Origin: Monosiga brevicollis MX1
Lineage: Eukaryota > Opisthokonta > Choanoflagellata > Craspedida > Salpingoecidae
Reading direction: 5' to 3'
Length of the DNA: 64,000 nucleotides
Assembly (NCBI RefSeq): GCF_000002865.3
Contig: NW_001865043.1
Coordinates: 389,008-453,007, forward strand
Position numbers and translations under genes: made by a program. The notes under the pieces were generated by a model, which was not told the origin of the DNA, made no database searches, and was given only the letters and a program-made list of their open reading frames with translations. Shown piece after piece: positions 56,801 to 64,000 of the stretch (position 1 is its first letter; every line of letters starts with the position of its first letter).

Positions 56801-58824
56801 GCCCACAGGCAGCGGGTTCCCCTTTGGCAGTGCTAAAAAAGTCGCAGACAACGTCTCGCCAGCCAGTGCCAATACGTCCAGCGGCTTTACATTTGGGAAG
56901 GCCACAACCGCAGCGACCGTGGCCACGGCTGCTGACTCATCCCAGACGCTTCCGGCAGCCGCTGAGACCAAGGCGGCCCCCTTTAGCTTTGGCAAGTCTA
57001 CACAGCCCCCCAAGGCCCCTGAGTCAGAAGCAGTTGCTTCTACCAAGGCCACGCCTTTTGCCTTTGGCCAACCGAAGGAGGCTTCGCAGGAAACAACCTC
57101 TTCCGGTGCGAGCAAGGGATTGGCTTTTGGACAGTCGCCAGGAGCCTCCACTACAACAGCGACAAGCGCAGCAGACAAACCTGAGACAGCTGTCAAGACC
57201 GAGACGCCCGCTAAGGCAGCCACAGGCTTCACCTTTGGAGCCACGTCTGCCAAGCCCGCAGAGACTGAGAGCGCGCCCAAGGCGGCAGGCTTTGCTTTTG
57301 GAGCCACGCCCGCCAAGCCCGCAGAGACCGAGAGCGCGCCCAAGGCGGCCGGCTTCACCTTTGGGGCCACGCCCGCCAAACCTGCTGAGACTGAGAGCGC
57401 GACCAAACCAGCTGCTAGTTTTACCTTTGGGGCCACCCCTTCAAAGCCAGCTGAGACTGACAGCACGCCCAAGGCTACTACCGGCTTCTCTTTTGGCGCA
57501 ACAAGCGCGCCTCCAACTTCGACCCCAGCTCCAGCTTCGGGCTTTGCCTTTGGAGCCAGCACAACGTCAGCATCTGGCGTTGCAGGAAGTACCACGACCG
57601 CCTCCACCCCGTCCAGTTTTGGTGCAACGTCAGCTGCTGCGACCAAGCCTGAGACAAAAGGGTTTTCGTTTGGGGCCACCCCCACCACAACATCAAACGC
57701 TGCCACGCCAAGCGCTCCGTTTAATTTTGGAAGCAAACCGGCGCCAGCGCCAGCGACGGCGTCGTCTGCACCGACAGGCTTTTCCTTTGGGGCCTCAACC
57801 GCTGCGGCTGGCACATCAGCACCAGCATCCCTGCCTTCGACTGGTTTTCAGTTTGGTGTTACAGCGCCCTCCTCTACCGCTGCCTATCAAAGCAACCAGG
57901 GTGGCTTCCAGTTTGGTGCCACGGCGACTTCAGTTGCGCCCGCGGCCAGCAGTGCTCCGACACAGGGCTTTGCTTTTGGAGCTCAGAACAGTCAAAAACC
58001 TGCCGCCAGCACGGGCGCTGGTTTTTCGTTCGGATCCAATGCCGCTGGTGGAGACACGGGAGGCATGAGCACAGAGCCCTCGCCTTCTTCGACGCCAGTG
58101 CCGACCGCTGGAGCGCCAGTTGGCGCATTTGGCGGCTTTGGTGGCAATGCGGCATCAGTTGCGACATCAAACGCAGCAGGTGGTTTTGCCTTTGGGGCCG
58201 CCACGGCACCTGCTGCACCTGCTAGCAGCTCGTTTGGATTTGGCGCTGCGGGTGCCACCAGCGCGGCGCCAGCAGCCAGCGGAGGTTTCCAGTTTGGAGC
58301 CGGCGCAGCGCCGTCGGCTGGAGCTTCAAGCTTTGGCGGGGGTGCCTTTGGGGCCGCTCCAGGGGCCAACGCAGGCGGCTTTGGTTTTGGTGCGGGCGCA
58401 AACACAGGTGCTGCCTCGGGCAATGCCGGTATGTATTGCAACTCGTGCTCAATCATCTTGTGCCATCTGTGAACTCTGGTGGTGGCCCTTCGCTTGCCCG
58501 ATCTACTCGAGTGGTCACGCTCATTTGCTTTCTGGCCATCGTTTGTGACATTTTTGTTTTTCTCCTTTTTCTCCTTTTTTCTGTCCCTCTGTCTTGTTGT
58601 AGCAGGAGGGTTTCAGTTTGGTGCAGGTGGCGCAGCGACAAATGGCGCTGGTACGTTTTCTTTTGTTTTCTTTCATTCTTCTTTGACAGAACATGCTTGC
58701 CGCAAATGGCTCAGATACCGGTGTCTGCTGTGTTTGTGCAGGTGGATTTTCGATGGGCACTTCTGGCAACAAGGCCGCGGGCGGAGGTCGGCGCAAAGTT
58801 CACGCCAAGCGTCGAAATAAATAA
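53815..58824 (+). CDS. FxFG nucleoporin, Nup153/POM121-like
   Basis: Candidate ATG at 53815 (MAAER) joins after a small intron to a Ser-rich exon (RRSSFLSSVAASTSSFLSSF). Middle exons hold RPAQLSLAAQRMLQTLTTQV followed by SPLDESAL, which recalls the A-x-RIL-x-x-LE-x-x-S-P-L motif near the start of Nup153 and POM121. Basic stretches (RARRRARAHRL; LPRKRVKNDLP) are likely nuclear import signals. From 55860 to the end are more than twenty FG motifs, mostly FTFG, FAFG, FSFG and FQFG in Ala/Thr/Ser/Pro linkers. The last exon reads FSMGTSGNKAAGGGRRKVHA then KRRNK and stops at 58824. A basic C-terminal tail after the last FG is typical of Nup153 and POM121. It should line the nuclear side of the pore and bind import receptors. 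No membrane helix is seen, which favours Nup153-like over POM121. Exon joins between 54370 and 55730 are approximate. Confidence 0.85.
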
Positions 58825-59017
58825 TAATGCAGGAGTTGCAGTTTTTATTCACTTCGAGCCTTGACGGGTCACACAGACAGACAGCCAACCATTCCACAGT
58901 TCGAGAACAAAAGAAAAAATTGATTTGTTGACAACATCAGTTGAGACCGTCAATGCATCAGTTACATGTGTCAGCTTATCTTGGTAACCAAATGCGCTGC
59001 GTGTGTGTGCGGAAGAC

Positions 59018-59034
59018 GGCTCCACCTCTCTCTA

Positions 59035-59065
<31 letters not shown>

Positions 59066-59180
59066 TCCTCTCTCTCTTTCTCTCTCTCTTCAATCTCTCT
59101 ATCTCTCTCTCTCTTTCTCTTTCTTCTCTCTCTCTTTACTTCACCAATTCTCTCTCTCTCTTTGTCACTCTGTCTCTCTG

Positions 59181-59214
<34 letters not shown>
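59018..59214. repeat. (CT)n-rich microsatellite
   Basis: An imperfect CT/TTCT run of about 200 bases between the nucleoporin and CHMP4 genes. The Leu/Ser frames across it are artefacts. Confidence 0.93.
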
Positions 59215-59896
59215 AAATGGTAAAATGGTGCACAGACACCCTCCATTACCACTTTCCTTTTGTTTCGTTCTTTTGTTCCAACTGCGCATTTTTCTTCCTC
59301 TGGATCTGGTTTTTGCTTTCAAGCCGTTTCCACAAACAGCCGCTCAGAGTCAGTCAGTGTCAGTGTGGAGCCGCCGCCGCAGCAGCAGCGAAGAGGTGTG
59401 TCTCCTTGTCGGCGGGGGCGGTTCTGTTGTTGTTCCGGGAGAGGAAATGGAAGGCTAGCAGGCAGGCATAGCTTCATGGGTGGCAAGGGAGTGAGGACGT
59501 CATTTCCCCGAACCGTTACGCGTGGATCACTCTTCGTTGAACAAGCTTCTGCCTCATCGCGCCTGGCTTTTCCCCGTGTCGTTGTTGATCCATTGAAGTC
59601 GGCCCGCAGTGACGATCAGTGCTTGTTGGGTCTTTGCAGCCTCGGATCGTTGTTGCGTCCAAGCGTACACGGTTCTGGCAAGTCCTTGTTGTGGTGAGCC
59701 ATGTGCGCGTACAACTCGTCCTCTGGTGTCATTGTTATTGTCAATGTGAGATAACCTTAGTCCGCGTCACGTCTTGCCTCACACAATACCTTGTGGCTTA
59801 TTTCCGGTACCCACCAGTCTTGCCGCGCGCTACTGCACCACCACCGCCGGCTTTGACATTCTACCAGCTCTGACATTTGTCACTGTCAACGCCATC

Positions 59897-61020
59897 ATGA
59901 GTCTGATGACCAAACTGTTTGGCGGCTCCAGCGGCCAAAGCAAGCAACATGTCGACCCCAACGCGCAGGCCAAGCTGACTGGGGCCATCCAGCAGATTAA
60001 TGAGGTCAGCTTACTTTGTGGCGCTAGCCTCGACATAACCTGCCCCGGCCATCTCGAGCTGCTGCTACCAGCGCGAGGCATGGTCTCAACCCATTTTTTG
60101 ACATCTTCCCTTCATTAATCATCACAGCAAATTGACGCCTTTGGCAAGAAGAAGGAGCAAATTGAGAAGCGCATCGCCCAGGAGCTGGCCCAGGCCAAGG
60201 CCGCCGTCAAAGCCAACAAGGGCAATAAGCAAAAAGCCATGCCTTTTATGAAGCGCAAGGCCCGCCTGGAGAAGCAAATGCAGCAGATTGAAGGCATTAT
60301 TGAGAACATGGAAGCGCAGCGTTTTAGTTTGGAAACTGCCTCGCTGAACAAGGGCGCAGTGGATGCCATGAGTGCTGGTCAACAAGCCATTCGGGCTCAA
60401 GGTGGGTTGCTGCGCCTAGTTACCCTCGTTGAGCCCTGTTTTGATTTGTTTTTTTGTTGTTTTTTGGCCATGCTGCTAGCTTGCGAGCGCTAACCCTTTA
60501 CCCTTTGCCACAGGTATTGATGCAGACAAGCTCGCTGACGAGCTGGATGACATCCAGGAAGATGTAGGTTCCTTCCGCGACACCACAAAGGCGACACTAC
60601 AAAAGCTTCCCCCCCCTCTTTTTTTCCGTACACAGATATGCTTATCGCCGTGGGCTTGTGTTACAGATGCAAAGGTTAGAAGAAGTTACAGATATGCTGA
60701 GCCAGCCCATTCTCGGTGCCCCCGTGGATGAAGATGATCTTATGGCCGAGCTGGACGCGGAGCTGGAGAGTGACTTGCAAGATGAACTTCTTGACACAGA
60801 TGTTGGCATGGCCATGCCTGATACACCACTTGACATGCCTGCAGGTTGGTCCATGTGCATTGTGGTCGGCTCTTGCGCGTTTCCGAACAGCTCATCTCAG
60901 TACCCTTGACTGTCTTTTCCCCGTCGCAATACATTCCCAGTGCCTCAATCTACGCCCCAAGCGACAGCACAAGCCGAAGACGACGACGAGTTGGCCAATC
61001 TGGCGGCATGGGCCAACTAG
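59897..61020 (+). CDS. CHMP4: CHMP4/Snf7 (VPS32) ESCRT-III subunit
   Basis: Five exons (59897-60004, 60128-60401, 60514-60563, 60667-60844 and 60941-61020) give 229 residues and close in phase. The N-terminus MSLMTKLFGGSSG is the amphipathic anchor of Snf7. A basic helical core follows: FGKKKEQIEKRIAQELAQAK, KRKARLEKQMQQIEGIIENM and QRFSLETASLNKGAVDAMSA. Then come DADKLADELDDIQEDMQRLE and an acidic stretch (VDEDDLMAELDAELESDLQD). The C-terminal end DDDELANLAAWAN is a MIM-type Vps4/ALIX-binding tail like LxxLxxWA in CHMP4. Length and order are standard for the family. It polymerises on membranes to drive multivesicular-body budding, cytokinetic abscission and membrane repair. It converges with Miro, 376 bases apart. 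Confidence 0.96.
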
Positions 61021-61396
61021 ACACGCCCGCCAGACTCGCGACTTTTTTGTTCCCTCCTCCGTTCGTGAAACCCCATGTTTCTGTGACTTACAAGTTAATC
61101 AAACCCCCAGCGCATCAACCCCAATAATCTCAATTATTCCCGCTCATCCTTGGCCTGCACCCTTGGTCGCCTTTGGTACAGTACGAAGAATCATGAAAGT
61201 GAGGATGGTATTCATTATTGAGGTGTCAACAGTGTTCATCAGCGGCAATGATAGTCAAGCGTTGCAATTTTTCTATCACAGAACAAACAGATCTAGACAT
61301 AGCGCGGCTACGGCTGTACATGTACCCCTCATGCTCTCATGCTGCACCAACCCGCCTAAAAAGCCATTGGCAGCGCCGTCACATCAGAGACCGATT

Positions 61397-64000
61397 TCAC
61401 GAACAGAGCATTGTGATTGGGCACCTGCCGACGCTTACTGACCTCTGGATGAGTCGGTAGGAACCGTAGCCGATGGCACCCAACAAAATAATGGCACCCA
61501 ACGTGCGGAGGGGTGCACTGGCAAAAAGCCCGCTGCTCGAGTCGAGTGACGATTTGGGCGCCGCCCTACACAAGGTCAAGTGAGGCCCCAAAAAGGAAAT
61601 GAGTGTCTAGCGCCATCACACTCTTCCATGCTTTAAAAACTCGCCTCATGGCGGGGAAGAGTGAAACGCCTGCACCAACTCTTGTGCACCCAAGCATTTG
61701 ACGTACAGAAACAGAGAGGTGTTGCCAATCGCGTCAAACAGCTGCTGAGGTGGGTGTGCATCGCGGTCCACACCACTGACGACAATGGGCGCTGGAAGCT
61801 TGTGCGCCCGGCAGTAGTCCACAGGTTGGTCGCACACGTCCTGTAGGTTGACAGTCAACAAGAGCACCGTTTCATTATTTTTGGCAAAGCTCAGCGATTC
61901 GCAGATGCGGACAGAATGAAAGGAGCGATGGACCAACCTGAACTGCCGCACTGAGATCGCCTTTGCAAGCCGCAAACATGACGTGGGGTCCTGGGCGAAC
62001 GACTTGCTCCTGCTCGCGCCCGCCACACCAAAATTAAAACATTGGAATTTTAGAACACAGGCTGACTTGAAAAGACTAAGAATACAAAATATATGACCGG
62101 GAAGGGGTTCAGGTTTCGCGGCCACGCTGATTCAACCTACCGCCAGCTCAACAAGGTCTTGAAAACTGCTTCCATCATGTTGATTGTAAGCAAAGCAAAC
62201 GACGTCACACTGTGCTGCACACTCGGCTGAGGCCACGGCCTCAGAGGCCCCAATGTCCATGCTGAACTCCTCCATCTAAAACCACCAGTGTCAATGGGCA
62301 CATCCAGACCATGAGCCTGGACCCATATTTTTTCATTTTGACAATGGCAAAGCTAACACGAGGCTGCACGAACCAAAAGATAGCGAGGGCCCTTGTTGGT
62401 AGTAATAGCACCCAGCGCAATACGTCGTCCCCGTCGGCGACCCAGAATTGCCCGAGTTCCGCTATTGGCCAACTCCTGCAGCAAGGTGGACTGTTTTCCA
62501 AGGCAGTGCAGCACAGCAGTGAGTTTGCATTTTTTGCAGGACCCGTTCCTCATCCGGTGTGTTTGTGTGCGTGAGCGGCATCAACACACCTTGCCACTCT
62601 CGCGGCGACCGATGAGACGGCAAATAAAGAGATCACGGTTGCACACGCCAGCCGCACGTTCATCCCGTCGACTACGTGAAACCTTCACGGCCTGCAATAC
62701 TGAATCCCCATCCACGTTGGGCTCCAGCTGACGGCTGCAGAGTGTAAAGCCAAGATACGCCATGTACTCCATAAACAGTCCCACGTCGACGTAGCACAAA
62801 TACCTGTTCGAGCAAATTAACAGTGGGATGATCGGGCATCAGGCCGTGCAGAAGGCTCAGGTCGTGCAGAAGGCAAGGCTGGTTTAGACTTTCTCAACGG
62901 ATCTCAGTGCCACACGAGATAACAACGCACCGCCAGAGCGCCAGGAAGTTGCTCAATGACATGCTGGCGTCGGGCGCTTCGACAAGAATGTCGTTGGCCC
63001 AGGGCATGCCTGGGGTGGGAGCAAAGACGTGATCGAGCTGGTTTTTGTCCAAAAAGTCGCGACCTTCTTCATCGTGCTGATTGAACAATTGTGTTAAAAA
63101 GTTGATGGCCTGCTCTGAAGGCTCGGCGATAGCATCTTCGCACACCTCGAGCCTAAGTCGCATGTGACCAAGCAAACGCTGGCCGTGAGGTCACCACGTT
63201 GCATGCAAGGCCGGAGAACGCCAAGACGAAGACATACTCGGGGCGGATGTATGCTGGCAAGAGCGTGAGGTCGTTCTGATATCCAAACCGACGAAGCACT
63301 TGCCACCTGTTTGCGTGCATAGAGTTCAGGATGCGACCCGTGGCACAAAAGCAGTGAGAGGCTATAGTGATCAGATATTCTTCAGAGAGGTCAAAGCAAT
63401 CACAAACGTGGTTTCCAAGCGACCGCGCTCCACAAAGAGCTTCAACACGGCCTCGAAGCCTTCCAAGGTGAGCGCATCATCTTCGACCCCTTGTGGCAGG
63501 GATGACTGGACAATCTGAAGGTATTGACGATTTGCGCAAACCAGATACAAGCGGTGAGTGCAGACCGCCACGGGTGTGTCATGCACAAGGATAAACGCAC
63601 ATTGATGATCGACGCGAGCTCGGCTTGGCTCAAAGGTTGACCAAAAACGGTAGCTTGAAAGGAGTTGAGCTCCGCCTCGGACAAGAGCCCTGGCAACAGG
63701 ATGCGACGACAGGGCGAGTGAGCCCGGACCAGGAGTTCGGGGACCCTGCGCGTTGGACAAACGGTTTGACATGACGTGGACAAACCATCACGATCTGTAT
63801 CACAGATGAAAAAAATGCGTGCAATTGCCTTTTTAGCAGCTGGCGTGAGCTCGTAGCGCCTACACCAGAGGCGTGGCATGGGCGAATTTGAGCTGTGCTA
63901 CTCTCAAACGAATGTACTACCAGAAGCAGAAATGTGGCGACACGCCAAACCTACTGGGGATGATAGATGGCAGCAATGGGATACAGAATCGCCTTTTGCG
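61397..64000 (-). CDS. RHOT/Miro: Miro mitochondrial Rho GTPase, C-terminal part (continues beyond window)
   Basis: The N-terminal GTPase lies beyond position 64000. In order on the minus strand: ELTPAAKKAIARIFFICDTD and RDGL followed by SEAELNSFQATVFGQPLSQA (first EF hand, spliced in its loop); LTLEGFEAVLKLFVERGRLE; a second, degenerate EF hand (FNQHDEEGRDFLDKNQLDHV); PGMPWANDI; and LSNFLALWR. The C-terminal GTPase follows with P-loop RLIGRRESGKS (about 62580-62610) running into TLLQELANSG. The end is a tail-anchor helix, LGAIILLGAIGYGSYRLIQR, placing it in the outer mitochondrial membrane. This order (EF hands, second GTPase, C-terminal anchor) is specific to Miro, which links mitochondria to motors. 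The true stop may lie at 61397 or just upstream if a terminal intron exists. Confidence 0.9.

Noticed and set aside
56824-58068. 414-residue + strand frame rich in RPRRP/LLPL
   Set aside because: Out-of-frame reading of the FG nucleoporin exon.

Overview
The window is eukaryotic nuclear DNA. It is intron-dense (mostly 60-150 bp GT-AG introns), gene-compact and rich in dinucleotide microsatellites. The gene set points to a unicellular relative of animals: a receptor tyrosine-kinase-like protein, ELMO, Miro, CHMP4/Snf7, MGST3, a DRAM-family membrane protein, a Nup153/POM121-type FxFG nucleoporin and a secreted fibrinogen-like repeat protein. A choanoflagellate such as Monosiga is the best guess. 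This is inferred from gene content and architecture, not from a database match.

Layout, 0-25 kb: (AC)n repeat; secreted protein with four fibrinogen-like modules (+); TIR-like/TPR protein (-); DRAM/Frag1/Sfk1 membrane protein (+); secreted PAN plus glycoside hydrolase family 2 enzyme (+); receptor tyrosine-kinase-like protein with a degenerate active site (-); MGST3-type MAPEG enzyme (+); putative DH/RhoGEF protein (-). 25-42 kb: GA/AGCTT minisatellite; secreted sulfatase (+); unrecognised 226-residue protein (+); coiled-coil protein (-); ELMO (-); CT microsatellite holding a 50-base assembly gap; TPR/trypsin-like-protease protein (-). 42-64 kb: cysteine form of SELENOF/Sep15 (-), divergent from a PHD-finger protein (+); RRM protein resembling SECp43/TRNAU1AP (-); a 4 kb low-complexity stretch with no supported gene; FxFG nucleoporin (+); CHMP4 (+); Miro C-terminal part running off the right edge (-).

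Most genes are housekeeping or cell-surface genes whose exons join in phase. The accessory part is the pair of TPR genes at 5.2-7.7 kb and 38.7-41.4 kb. Both carry tandem kinesin-light-chain-type 42-residue TPRs, but one joins them to an N-terminal TIR-like domain and the other to a C-terminal trypsin-like protease domain. Both also carry reading-frame disruptions inside or near the repeats, unlike their neighbours. This resembles a fast-evolving sensor/effector family and is the strongest lead in the window. The second lead is the kinase, in which the DFG motif reads GFD and two other key residues differ.

Exon joins were worked out by hand from GT-AG (or GC-AG) sites and reading phase, so small boundary errors are possible. 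Genes with complete phase checks are noted in their entries.
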